From positions 558,001-622,000 of the forward strand of contig CP150567.1 of NCBI GenBank assembly GCA_049487715.1: 64,000 nucleotides of DNA. The letters are read 5' to 3'. Shown one piece after another: positions 19,701 through 28,180 of this stretch (the first letter of the stretch is position 1; every line of letters begins with the position of its first letter). The DNA is from Pycnococcus provasolii (Eukaryota > Chlorophyta > Pseudoscourfieldiophyceae > Pseudoscourfieldiales). The notes under the pieces were generated by a model, which was not told the DNA's origin, searched no databases, and worked only from the letters and a program-made list of their open reading frames with translations. Position numbers and translations under genes: made by a program.

Positions 19701-21560
19701 TGCGGGTGCAATCACCATGAACGGGCCCCATATGTTCCGCGTCTCGGCGAGGTGTGCGAGCAGGCAGAGAGCCTGCACAGTCTTCCCCAGTCCCATCTCG
19801 TCGGCAAGAATTCCGTTCAGTCCTTGGTCGTACAGGCTTGCGAGCCACTGTAGTCCCTTGAGCTGGTACATCTTCAGCTGCCCCGCAAGCAGCCTTGGCT
19901 GCCTCACCTCGGACTCCTCGGGCATCGTGGACGGGTTGAGCAGGCTGTCGCCATCCTCTCCCTTTTCTCCCGACTCGCGCGCGAGTCTCTCGCGCTCGGC
20001 GTCGAACGCCTCCTTGCGCAGTCGGTGGCTCTCCGCCGCCGCCGCCGCCGCCTCTCGCGCCGCCTCGGTGGACAGCCCCTCTGCCGCAAACTCCTCCATT
20101 CCCTTCGCGCGGTCAGGCATCGCGCTGTCGGACTGCTTGCCGCGTCCGACGAAGTGGCTGTACAGCTCCGTCTGCGTGAGCAGGAAGTTGAGGCGCTGCT
20201 GCTGCCGTCTCTGCTCGCGCAGCTCCTCCTCCTTCTTGCGGTGCTCCGCCGCCCTCTTCTCCTCGCGCCGGCGGTCGTCCGCGCGCTCCCTTTGCTGTTT
20301 GCGGAAGAACGTCGTGGACTCGCGCGCGAGCTTCTTCATGCACCGCATGGGCGTGTTCTTCAGAACGCGCATTCCGCGCACCCACCTCGCGCGCACCTCC
20401 TTCTGGCACAGCTCCGCGAGGCGTCGCATTTCCACCTGATTTTTCCTTTGGTTCGTGAAGAAGTGCCGCTGCTGCTTGGGGATGTCGCATCGCACGATGA
20501 ACAGCCACGTGCGCGCGTGCTGCATTTCTTCGCGCTGCATCTTCGACGGCTGCGGTGGTGGTGGCGGCGGTGCGAACCGAGGCATCTCAGGTGGCGGCAT
20601 CCTCGGCACCGGCGGTGGTGGCGGTGGCACGGCCGCACCCAGCGCGAGCGGTGGTGGCGGTGGAGGAGGAGGTCGTCGACCTGCCGTGCCGAGCCCAGCG
20701 GATGCGTACGCCGCAGCCGCTGCACGCGCGTCTGCGCCCACCTTGCGTCGAACGATATCGCGCACGACCGCTCGGCTTGTCGACTTGCGGAGCGTGCCCT
20801 CGTCGAGCAGCACGTCCGCGAGGGTGGGGAGGCGGTACGTCTTTGCGTTGGCAAGGTCGTCGTACAGCGGCGGTATGATAAGTCGTTTGGGCAGTACGTT
20901 GTTCGGCGACTTTCCAATGTACACCCACGTCGTGGCTTCGGGCACGTCGTCGTCGGGCGTGTCGAAGAATTCAATTTTGGGTTGATTTCGGTTCGACTTT
21001 AATCTGAGGTCGCTCGGGTTGGTGGGATGTTGGCGAGGGGCGTAGGACGTGGATGGCGGTGGCGGTGGTGGAGGTGGTGGCGGCGGACCACTGGGTGCTG
21101 CTGCTGGTGGTGGTGGTGGTGTTGCTGCTTGCTGCTGCTGCTGCTGCTGCTGCGATGGCTTTGGGTGTGGTGCCGCCGCTGCCGCTCCCGCGTTTCCGAT
21201 TGTGATTTTGATTCGTTTCGGCGCGGTGCCATTGATTTCGTTTGCGTGTTCGGATGAGCCGTTTCCCGTGTTGTTGTTGTTGTTGTTGTCATCGACATTG
21301 AACCCACCACGTTCGTTCTTCTCGTCGTCGCCTAGTTTTCTCTTGATGGACAGTTTAATCGAAGACACGCCGGCGGCACCACCACCACCACCATTACCAC
21401 CAGGGGTAGTTGTGGGTCCCACCGCAGGAGAGGTTGTTTTGTTGTCCGCTAGGGCTGGCAAAGAGGCTGCCGTGGAAGGAGCAGTTGGCACGCACGCCGC
21501 CATAGGAGCGCCAACCCCTAATAGCTCATCCTCAGCATCATCACGATCGGAGGCGGGCAT
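16731..21560 (-). CDS. INO80: INO80 chromatin-remodelling ATPase (Snf2 family)
   Basis: The predicted protein has 1609 residues and starts at the ATG at 21560. The N-terminal ~340 residues are low-complexity (poly-Gln, poly-Pro, Asn runs). A DBINO domain follows (~340-455), ending in RLNFLLTQTELYSHF, a near match to INO80. The Snf2 ATPase lobe has ADEMGLGKT (~586), a DEAQ box (~693) and LTGTPVQNN. The second lobe (~1370-1510) has VLIFSQMTRMLDLLE and QAEDRAHRLGQ. DEAQ plus DBINO plus a split ATPase is diagnostic for INO80 rather than SWI2 or ISWI. The insertion between lobes is about 500 residues, longer than usual for INO80, and partly low-complexity. The protein is the catalytic subunit of the nuclear INO80 complex, which slides nucleosomes and exchanges H2A.Z. 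The C-terminus is acidic (Asp run). Confidence 0.95.
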   Translation of the reverse strand: MPASDRDDAEDELLGVGAPMAACVPTAPSTAASLPALADNKTTSPAVGPTTTPGGNGGGGGAAGVSSIKLSIKRKLGDDEKNERGGFNVDDNNNNNNTGNGSSEHANEINGTAPKRIKITIGNAGAAAAAPHPKPSQQQQQQQQAATPPPPPAAAPSGPPPPPPPPPPPSTSYAPRQHPTNPSDLRLKSNRNQPKIEFFDTPDDDVPEATTWVYIGKSPNNVLPKRLIIPPLYDDLANAKTYRLPTLADVLLDEGTLRKSTSRAVVRDIVRRKVGADARAAAAAYASAGLGTAGRRPPPPPPPPLALGAAVPPPPPPVPRMPPPEMPRFAPPPPPPQPSKMQREEMQHARTWLFIVRCDIPKQQRHFFTNQRKNQVEMRRLAELCQKEVRARWVRGMRVLKNTPMRCMKKLARESTTFFRKQQRERADDRRREEKRAAEHRKKEEELREQRRQQQRLNFLLTQTELYSHFVGRGKQSDSAMPDRAKGMEEFAAEGLSTEAAREAAAAAAESHRLRKEAFDAERERLARESGEKGEDGDSLLNPSTMPEESEVRQPRLLAGQLKMYQLKGLQWLASLYDQGLNGILADEMGLGKTVQALCLLAHLAETRNIWGPFMVIAPASTLPNWCNEIAKFLPEFKLLPYWGAASERAVLRRNFSTGKNLYVRNAKFHVLVTSYQIAVQDEKYFRRIKWQFMVLDEAQAIKSANSVRWKSLLSFSCRNRLLLTGTPVQNNLAELWALLHFVMPSLFDSHEHFSDWFSKGIEGSVKDNKIDGQNELQLKRLHSVLQPFVLRRVKKDVEAEMPKKIVVKVKVDMSSRQKSLYRAIRNKIPVDELMAMMKSGAAHGISANDKRVANLMNIIIHLRKVCNHPELFESQDLRVPFAMCRTTTSPPPPPYGVKPSLWDRSGQSEITFPLPRLVLDDFVRCTGAVPMPRRADGTEPGEWTRPRVAVPRARGGAACIWHAAARVLAPNRIPYSMTASIASPPSIHASLLGYNKLSAASLPSRSLGSLARVLDMSASEMEFFITGDALTSLLYCTRGLDVDGNLAPRGSGKHCPHRLARQIRAERLFTRSERVAGEEAGESQAKRAKKKLWDPYVLLRCEEMRYVAPLDDGDDAVQVLGNLSLLHSRPAAWGLDAPRRQPKMVLAVREGATGAWKTPGPLSSSAKGAEAAASPREDACLFRELGFCVSAPLGDVPPLVQSPQARSWNARLTIRRILTNGVVLHGSRVMAPPVDVCSPGSGMASHVLGASSRACVRHLLVGTLASADLCGAENAYRSRYRTLYSGARAAWPTRQQPHLPTVTGTALYLSARHRLLLPSRRPVDRPFDAEVDKPVRARDVARFAVDASELHVPSLFKADSPLSRETPYPMQGYALARSLADSGKMLALDRLLPRLRAEGHRVLIFSQMTRMLDLLEDYLNYRRYTFVRLDGSCSIGERRDMVADYQKSDGAFCFLLSTRAGGLGINLTAADTVIFYDSDWNPTVDAQAEDRAHRLGQTRDVTVYRLVSKHSVEERILKRAAQKAKVQEMVMTGETAQMETVENGDGQNEGAGSEKGPAMNPSEFAAEDVLDLLRDDDDDDDDGGGGNGGGNDASDGKGAGEGQQAVGK

Positions 21561-22736
21561 GACCAACACCTGTTCACACACCACCAAAGTGACGCAACAC
21601 CGCAGCTAGCGCTACCAGTGTAGGTAATGGAGCAGATGCCGTCGACAGGGTCGCCCGGGAGGGAGAACCGGAGGGTGGAGCAGACAAAACCGTGGCGCCA
21701 CCACAGGCTCGTGCGCTACCACCAGCCACCAGGGCGCCCCGGACCCTCCACCGGGGCGGGGCCTCCACCACGGCGCCTCTCCTGCGGGGGCAGCTTTGGC
21801 GGGGTCCTCCATACCTATCAGTCCGTGGGGTGGGAAAGCAGGCTTTTGTCCCTCTAGCTAGGTTTTGGGGGGACCCGTTTTGGGTCGTTGTTACAGGTGT
21901 GGTTTTGAGTTGCTTGGGGATCCATCTATGGTCATGAGTTGTGCCCCCCCCTAGCCTCCTCCCATGTGCTTCTCCCATGTGCTTTGCTCATGTGCTTTGC
22001 TCATGTGTCTTGCACCATGTGCTTCCTCCATGGACTGCCTGCATGGAAGGGCTCGCCTCCCATTTTCTCGTCTCGCTTCCCTCCGCCATGGCTCCCCCTC
22101 TCCCCCTCTCCCAGCCTCCCAGCCTCCCTGCCTCCCTGCAAATAATAAATGCCTTCCAGTCTGATTCCTGAGTACGAACGAAGCCCGAAGGGACCAACTT
22201 GCGTCGTTTCTGGTCCCTCCCCGTCTCCCTCACCAGCCTCACATCATGCGAGTCAATAAAGCTGTGTCATCACGCCGTCCCAGCTTAACAAGAAGGAGTC
22301 GTTTTTCTCTCAGGTTCGCGACCTGTTTGGCAGACTTGCTTGCGAGTGTGGGTCTGTGGGACTGCCTCTCCCCCATTTTGCACGCCGGGCTTGCCGGGCA
22401 ACCAAGGCAGAGAGGCCCAGCGGAGGCCGGAGGCGATGGCCATGGGGAGACAAAGCTCAAGAGAAAACTTCCAGCGCAAACCTCAGACCCGAACTTTCCA
22501 AAACGGCAAAACCACTCACCCCGACCAAATCCCCCGACCCGACCATCCGATCCAATCCCCCGACCCGACCAAACTCTCCGACCCACAGGGTAACCCCGCG
22601 GGAGCCCCCCCCGAGAGGCTCTTTGGCTCGGGCGCTGGTTTTCTCTTTGGTGGTCGGCGCACCCCCCCCCCCCGGGGGGGCCTCGGCTCAGACGGGAGGG
22701 TTTTCATTTCAGCCGCGAGGGTTTTCATTCAGCAAC
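21561..22736. other. Long divergent intergenic region between INO80 and OSCP
   Basis: About 1.18 kb with no supported gene. It holds a local repeat of CATGTGCTT-type words (about 21960-22025), several CCCGACC/CCAATC words (about 22515-22585), a C12G7 homopolymer junction (22662-22680) and two GAGGGTTTTCATT direct repeats (about 22697 and 22717) just above the OSCP start. Long plus-strand frames here are Pro/Arg-rich and look non-coding. Confidence 0.45.
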
Positions 22737-23486
22737 ATGCTCCGGAGCATGTTGTCTCTGCGCTCATCCGTGTTGGCAGCCAAGGCGTCATCCATGTCGT
22801 CTTTATCAGGAGGTCTTATTGGAGTGGGTGTTGTGGTGCGCCCGTTTAGTGCCTCTGCTTGCCTCTGCTTCAGCTGCGGCAGCTGAGGGGGTTCTCCTCC
22901 TCCTCAGGCTCCTTCGAAAAAGGTGTCCGCACCTATCAAGATGTTCGACCTCGATGGGAGGTATGCAACCGCACTCTACCAAGCTGCGGCGTCTCAAAAT
23001 AAACTTGACGCTGTGAAACGAGACTTTGAAAGTCTCGTGCAGGCAGCCAAGGGTTCGCCAACCTTCACCGGCTTTTGCATGGACCCAGTCATGAGCAGAG
23101 ACAAGAAGACGCTGGCTATCTCCTCCCTCGCCGCGGACTTCAAGGTGGACAACGTCACCGCCAACTTCCTCAAGGTGCTCGCGGAAAACGGACGCCTCAA
23201 CTCCATCTTCACAATCTCAGAAAGGTTCGAGGAGCAGGTGAACGCAAGTTCAGGAACGTTCGTCGTCAAGGTGACGAGCGCCTCGGAAGTCGCACCAGAC
23301 GGATTGGCGGCTCTCGAGAAGATTGTCAAGGAGAACTACGTCGACGCGAACGCCAAGGTGAAGTTGGATGTGACGGTGGACGAAAGCATCATGGGAGGAT
23401 TCAAGCTGCAGATTGGAGAGCGCATGATTGACAAATCTGTGGCAACGAAGCTCAACCAGCTTGAACAAGCACTCCACAAAATGTGA
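22737..23486 (+). CDS. ATP5O: Mitochondrial F1Fo-ATP synthase OSCP/delta subunit, probably spliced
   Basis: The mature part (from ~22908) has the OSCP/delta family pattern: APIKMFDLDGRYATALYQAA, then FLKVLAENGRL and the C-terminal DESIMGGFKLQIGERMIDKSV. OSCP links the peripheral stalk to the F1 head at the inner membrane. Upstream, in the same frame, the ATG at 22737 opens a presequence-like segment (MLRSMLSLRSSVLAAK) rich in Arg, Ser and Leu, as in mitochondrial leaders. One TGA at 22884 separates the two parts. A pyrimidine-rich acceptor ends at 22907. Frame-preserving GT donors lie at 22824, 22833 and 22836, so a short intron (about 72-84 nt) is the simplest explanation. The donor is not settled. 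The start codon lies in a perfect palindrome. Confidence 0.85.
22824..22907 (+). other. Probable short intron in the OSCP gene
   Basis: Inferred because the leader and mature frames are in phase but separated by TGA at 22884. The acceptor TTCTCCTCCTCCTCAG ends at 22907. Donor GTGGGT at 22824 gives 84 nt; 22833 and 22836 are alternatives. All preserve frame. Confidence 0.5.
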
Positions 23487-23594
23487 GCCAATAACCAAAA
23501 ATACAAAAGAAAAAAAAGGAAAAGAAACATGTTGTTGGTGCTTTTTATAGTAACGTGAGCTTTACAAATTTAAAATTACATATCAAAGGTTTTG

Positions 23595-25385
23595 TCAACC
23601 TGTTTTCTTCTGAGGCGGTGTAGGCGGTGACAATATTTCCTGTGGCCGCGTCGTGGTGGAAGAGGCTGCACGCGCCATCGTCCACTCCTCGACGCACGTT
23701 ACCAAGCCTTCCACGCCGCAAATGTACTCGGCAAGGAGCGCACACGCTTCTCCGCCACCTCCTCCGTTCACGTTCGACACGTTTTTCACCTTGCGAAAGT
23801 CGTCGTGCTCGAGCGGCGGGATCCACCCGAGGTCGTCTATCACTGCGGAACCGGTTGCAATCTGAATTGCACGCACGCGCTTCGCATTCAAGTGCTTTCC
23901 AATATCCTCCGCGGCACATCGGAACGCCTTTGCGTCCGAAGGATTCGTCAAACTTGACACGAGCTTCGTCGGCAGCGCGTTCACCATCACGCAGGGAAAA
24001 CTTGACTGAGACGACATGCCAAGACATCGTTCCCACGTTCGATTCCGCCAGAACGAGCTCCCAAGTTCTGGCACGAATGCCTCGTCGCCATTCTCGACGT
24101 CGTCGCCGTTCGCGCTGTGTGCTGGCCTTGAAGCTCGCGTCTTGCCCGGTGCGGTGGAAACGAGTGGCCAAAGCAGTAAGAGCGCGTGAAACAGCTGAAT
24201 CACTGCACCATTCTCGGGAGGGTGCTTCCTTTCACGCAGCTGGCGGAACATTGGCTCGTTCGCCGCCGCGGGAAGTGCCTCTTGAACGCGGTGCGTGATG
24301 GCATGCAGCGCTTCGGCGGACAAGCGCAGGCGCGATTCTGCTATCGACATTCGCATTTGGCTCACCCGCAGCCTTGCAGCCTCTCGAAATGCGCGGCAGG
24401 ATGCCGCAAAGCTGACAAGCACGCGGCAGTCTTGTTCGAGGTAAGATACGAGATGTGTGAGCAATTCAGCAGGCCATTCGCTCGGCGGAGGGGGAGGTGG
24501 GGTACTGCTGGCGGCAGTGTCCGCGGCGGAGGTGGTGTTCGAAGATGGCTTCTTCGCGGCAAGCGCGATTGCATTTTTTGCGGCGCGCCACATGAGCCAA
24601 GAGGCGCCTCCGCTTTTCGCCGTTGGGGGCGGCGACGCCGCGGCATCCTCCAGAGCACCTTTCATCCACAGCTCCGCGTACCTTCTCTCCTGCACGCGTA
24701 TGCCCTGTCCGTCAAGCGAGCCAAGGCGTGGTAGCATGCTTGTGAGCACCTTACGGTAGTGCGGTATTTTGATTCGCTTCGTATTCTTCGGGTCGATGGC
24801 GTTTGCAACTGGGTTTCCCTTGAGCGTGAGCGAGTGAAGGTTGGCGATTGCGCATACCGCGGTGATAGTTCCGTCGACGTCCTCGAGTTGATTTTTCCCC
24901 AAGTCGAGTTCCTGCAGCTTGGGGCACGAGATCGCGACGCCCTTGAAACCGTCCGGCGTGCTGATTCTGTTCTCTGCGGCGAGCAGTACGCTGATGGACG
25001 AGGGCAGGTACTCGAGCTTGGCGATGCGGTTGTTGGAGAGGCTGAGAACACGTAGCTTGGTGAGGTTTTTCAGCGAGCTTCCGATCTCTTCGATTTGGTT
25101 GCCGTGCAGGAACACCGTCTTGAGTTCCTTGAGGTGTTCGAGGTGTTCAATGTGTTTGATTCTGTTTCTCTCGAGCCAGAGACTTTCCGCCGCTGGATAC
25201 CTCTTGATGTCTGTCGAGATGGCTTGAAATCTCTGGCAGTTCAGGTAAAGCTGCGTGGTAGCGAGTGGACTCGTAGGTTGAGACGCCGCTCGGCATAGGT
25301 GCTTCAATAGCTCAGGCGTCATCGACACGCCTAAAAGATCCCCATCATGGGAACGAGCGTCATCGCCACCACCATCGCTTGTCAT
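23595..25385 (-). CDS. LRR (DNAAF1/SDS22-like) protein with F-box-like segment and unusual C-terminus
   Basis: The predicted protein has 596 residues and starts at the ATG at 25385. Residues ~45-200 form SDS22-type leucine-rich repeats (LWLERNRIKHIEHLEHL, VFLHGNQIEEIG, LSLSNNRIAKLEYLP), closed by an LRR-cap: LKGNPVANA, then IPHYRKVLTSMLPRLGSLDG. This cap resembles the dynein-assembly factor DNAAF1/LRRC50. Residues ~300-345 (WPAELLTHLVSYL, FAASCRAFREAARLR) look like an F-box. The last ~240 residues match no family I can name for certain. Their order of features (KHPPENGAVIQLFHALLLLW, a Trp-containing helix, LTNPSDAKAFRCAAEDIGKHL) parallels the dynein heavy-chain stalk/microtubule-binding region. 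Function is open: a ciliary factor or an SCF adaptor. It is head to head with the ARIADNE gene. Confidence 0.7.
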   Translation of the reverse strand: MTSDGGGDDARSHDGDLLGVSMTPELLKHLCRAASQPTSPLATTQLYLNCQRFQAISTDIKRYPAAESLWLERNRIKHIEHLEHLKELKTVFLHGNQIEEIGSSLKNLTKLRVLSLSNNRIAKLEYLPSSISVLLAAENRISTPDGFKGVAISCPKLQELDLGKNQLEDVDGTITAVCAIANLHSLTLKGNPVANAIDPKNTKRIKIPHYRKVLTSMLPRLGSLDGQGIRVQERRYAELWMKGALEDAAASPPPTAKSGGASWLMWRAAKNAIALAAKKPSSNTTSAADTAASSTPPPPPPSEWPAELLTHLVSYLEQDCRVLVSFAASCRAFREAARLRVSQMRMSIAESRLRLSAEALHAITHRVQEALPAAANEPMFRQLRERKHPPENGAVIQLFHALLLLWPLVSTAPGKTRASRPAHSANGDDVENGDEAFVPELGSSFWRNRTWERCLGMSSQSSFPCVMVNALPTKLVSSLTNPSDAKAFRCAAEDIGKHLNAKRVRAIQIATGSAVIDDLGWIPPLEHDDFRKVKNVSNVNGGGGGEACALLAEYICGVEGLVTCVEEWTMARAASSTTTRPQEILSPPTPPQKKTG

Positions 25386-25900
25386 TTATTCCTAAGGTTA
25401 GGAGGATGTGAAAAAAAAGGGAAAGTGTGACGTCGCCCTGGTTCGAGGGACAAGAACCTAGGAAGGAGAGGGGTTCAAGTACAAGGAGGGATCCCCAACC
25501 AAAGATGGAAATTGACCTACCTGGGAGGGGAATTGGATTGGAATCCCCTTCACCAGTCAACCAGTCAAGGCTGCCAAGTAGGAAGTGCCAGGGCCCGGAT
25601 TGGGGCATTAGGGTTAGGGTTACGGCCAGGGTAGGAAGTAGGGGGGCCTTGATTAGGGTTAGGGTTACGGGATGGCGTTTTTTCACGGGTGTGCGTGCGC
25701 CCTTTCTGATTTTGATTTCTCGCCCTACTTCCTAGTTTTCCTAGTTGGTAGTGTGTCGTCGTGCTGCGTCGTTCGGTTCAAAGCGTTTCTATTTCTTTTC
25801 GCAAAGCAAGCAGGAGCTTGGCTTGTGCTTGAGTTTGTTTGGCGTCGTCAGAAAGTCGTGTTTGTCGTCGTGTTTTGTGTTTGGGCAGGCAGGCATATAT
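25386..25900. promoter_or_regulatory. Divergent intergenic region with telomere-like words
   Basis: This is the shared upstream region of the LRR/F-box-like gene (-) and the ARIADNE gene (+). At 25607-25668 there are two blocks reading TTAGGGTTAGGGTTACGG, about 40 bp apart. No coding feature is supported; the ARIADNE frame is open upstream to 25745 but without an ATG. Confidence 0.5.
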
Positions 25901-27919
25901 ATGGCGGACATGATGGGAGAGTTGAGCGACATTGATGGTGTTCTCGACGACATCGATGACTCGTACTGCTCGGACGTTGATGTCTCGAACGACGACTCGG
26001 AGTACTACGGAGGAGACTCCGACCTTGATGGTCTCGATGATGACGACGACGACGACATCGACGCAGATGTCACCTTGGAAGCCGCCTCATCATCGGAAGC
26101 TCCGTTCTCTGTGTTCACCTTCCAAGACGTCAACAGTCAGCAAAAGCAATCGGTTGACCTTTTGAGTGCTGTACTGGGTGTGCAACCTGGTGAGGCGTTC
26201 GCCTTGCTGAGGTCGCACAAGTGGGACACGAACCGTGTGCACGACGAGTGGTTCGCCGACGAAAACGCCGTGCGCTCGCGCGTCGGTCTCGTACACGAAG
26301 AAGGTAACACACCCTCAGCTTCCGACGAAGAACAGACCGCGTTCTCGTGCTGCTGTGCGATATGCTTTGACGAATTCAACGACGAAAAACAAACAGCCGC
26401 CGCGTCGTGCGGACACAGGTTCTGCATCACGTGCTGGAAAGGATACATACACGAAAGCGTCTACAACGACGGGCTCGGGTGCCTGAACCTGAGGTGCCCC
26501 GACCCCAGCTGCGGTGCACTCGTCGACGCGGACATGGTGAAGAGACTCGCCGGCGACGCGAAAGAAACGACAGAAACGCTCAAGAGATACGAGTCGTTCA
26601 TGGTCCGCTCGTACGTCGAGGAAGGCAGGCACATGAAGTGGTGCCCTGGACCAGGGTGCAATCGCGCTGTCGTGTATAACGCGCTCAGGACGGGAAGTGG
26701 AATCACCGAGCTTGAGCGCAGCAGCAGCGCCTTCTCCGCCGCTGTCTCCATCTCGTCAACCTCGACCGCGACCGACGCTTCGGAACCAACCGCCCCAGTC
26801 AGCCCGGAGACACCGAATGCCGATGGGCCGATTCAGCGCGGGCTGGACGTCATCTGCGACTGCGACCACGCGTGGTGCTTCGCATGTGGCGAGGAGGCGC
26901 ACAGGCCCGTCGACTGCGGCACGGTGCGCTCGTGGTTGTACAAGAACAGCGCGGAAAGCGAGAATACGAACTGGATCCTAGCCAACAGCAAGCCGTGCCC
27001 AAAGTGCAAGCGACCCATTGAGAAGAACCAGGGATGTATGCACATGGTCTGCGGACCACCGTGCAAGCACGAGTTCTGCTGGCTCTGCCTCGCTCCTTGG
27101 AGCGAGCATGGAGAGCGCACGGGCGGTTTTTACACGTGCAACACCTACAACTCGCTGAAAAAGGAGGGAAAGCTCGACGACAGTCTGAAGCGACGCGATG
27201 CGGCGAGGCAGAGCCTTGAGCGCTACACCCACTACTACGAGAGGTGGATGGCCCACGAGCAGGCGAAGCGAGCTGCGATCGTATTGCTTCAGCGCTTTAT
27301 GGGCAACGGCGCGGAATCATCCGAATCGTCCGAGCGCAAGGCTGAGAAGAGTGCTGCGGGTGGTCAGAGTTCCAATTCAGGATCATCCTCCGAAATTATT
27401 ACGCTGCAGCGTCTCGGCGAGGTGCAAAAGACGAGCTCTGGCCAGCTGAAGTTCATTACAGATGCCACACTGCAGATAATCCACTGCCGCCGCGTGCTGA
27501 AGTGGACATATGCACACGGCTACTATCGATGGCAGAAAAAAAAGGAGGTGGCACTGAAGAACCTGTTTGAGCATTTCCAGGGAGAAGCGGAGGCGTGCCT
27601 CGAGAAGCTTCACTTTTGGGTCGAGGAGAAAATCAAACAGTTTGTTCACGACGACGACGACGGCGACGACGAAAACGTAAACGACGACGGCGACGACGAC
27701 GACGACGGGAACAACAACGGCGATAGCAACGACAGGAGTGCTGACGCCAGTGAATCGCCACAGTCGCCGTCCAAAAAGCTGAACTTCGCAGAGTATCGTT
27801 CGATGCTCACCGGTCTTACTGCGGTCACCAAAGGATACTTCGAGCGCCTCGTCGCGGAGTTGGAGGGTGGCCTCGAGGGGATCAGCGCAAGGTACTCGGC
27901 ATCTCCTAGTACTATGTAA
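25901..27919 (+). CDS. ARI: ARIADNE-type RBR E3 ubiquitin ligase
   Basis: The start is the ATG at 25901 (MADMMGELSD), giving 672 residues; the frame upstream has only a TTG. The N-terminus is acidic, as usual for ARIADNE. A UBA-like domain lies at ~75-125. RING1 (~150-205) begins CCAICFDEF and includes CGHRFCITCW. The IBR follows, with CPGPGCNRAV and, after a ~45-residue Ser/Thr/Pro insertion, CDHAWCFACGEEAH. RING2 (~365-395) has CPKCKRPIEKNQGCMHMVC; by family analogy the Cys after QG is the thioester-forming catalytic residue. The C-terminal Ariadne domain follows, with an Asp/Asn-rich insertion near 590-620. RBR ligases accept ubiquitin from an E2 such as UBCH7 onto RING2 before transfer. 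The IBR insertion is the main oddity. Confidence 0.95.
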   Translation: MADMMGELSDIDGVLDDIDDSYCSDVDVSNDDSEYYGGDSDLDGLDDDDDDDIDADVTLEAASSSEAPFSVFTFQDVNSQQKQSVDLLSAVLGVQPGEAFALLRSHKWDTNRVHDEWFADENAVRSRVGLVHEEGNTPSASDEEQTAFSCCCAICFDEFNDEKQTAAASCGHRFCITCWKGYIHESVYNDGLGCLNLRCPDPSCGALVDADMVKRLAGDAKETTETLKRYESFMVRSYVEEGRHMKWCPGPGCNRAVVYNALRTGSGITELERSSSAFSAAVSISSTSTATDASEPTAPVSPETPNADGPIQRGLDVICDCDHAWCFACGEEAHRPVDCGTVRSWLYKNSAESENTNWILANSKPCPKCKRPIEKNQGCMHMVCGPPCKHEFCWLCLAPWSEHGERTGGFYTCNTYNSLKKEGKLDDSLKRRDAARQSLERYTHYYERWMAHEQAKRAAIVLLQRFMGNGAESSESSERKAEKSAAGGQSSNSGSSSEIITLQRLGEVQKTSSGQLKFITDATLQIIHCRRVLKWTYAHGYYRWQKKKEVALKNLFEHFQGEAEACLEKLHFWVEEKIKQFVHDDDDGDDENVNDDGDDDDDGNNNGDSNDRSADASESPQSPSKKLNFAEYRSMLTGLTAVTKGYFERLVAELEGGLEGISARYSASPSTM

Positions 27920-28180
27920 CTAACTAACTAAATAACGAACAAACAACAACCGACTGAATGTGCAATGGTTTGAGTGGACGACCGTTGGACGAAGCAAACC
28001 CCGTTTCCATTCCAGAATGATATACTACAGTATTCGTGCGTGTATGTACAAGGTTTAAATTATATTTTGTTGTCAGCTTCTTCTGTGCCTTTCTTTTTCC
28101 TTTGGTGAGCATGCATGTCGATCTGTGTGTTAATTTTGGGTAGTGTGTGTTAAGGGTTGGAAGTTAGTGCGCCGTAGTGC

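Noticed and set aside
19252-20439. 395-codon plus-strand frame
   Set aside because: Antisense to the INO80 ATPase lobe and DBINO, Ser/Arg-rich, without family features.
22246-22593. Opposed ~115-codon frames upstream of OSCP
   Set aside because: Pro/Arg/Gly-rich, driven by CCCGACC-type simple sequence; no protein-like pattern.
25430-25480. tRNA-like B-box (GGTTCGAGGGA)
   Set aside because: It lacks the conserved ending TCC and no matching A-box or cloverleaf is visible.
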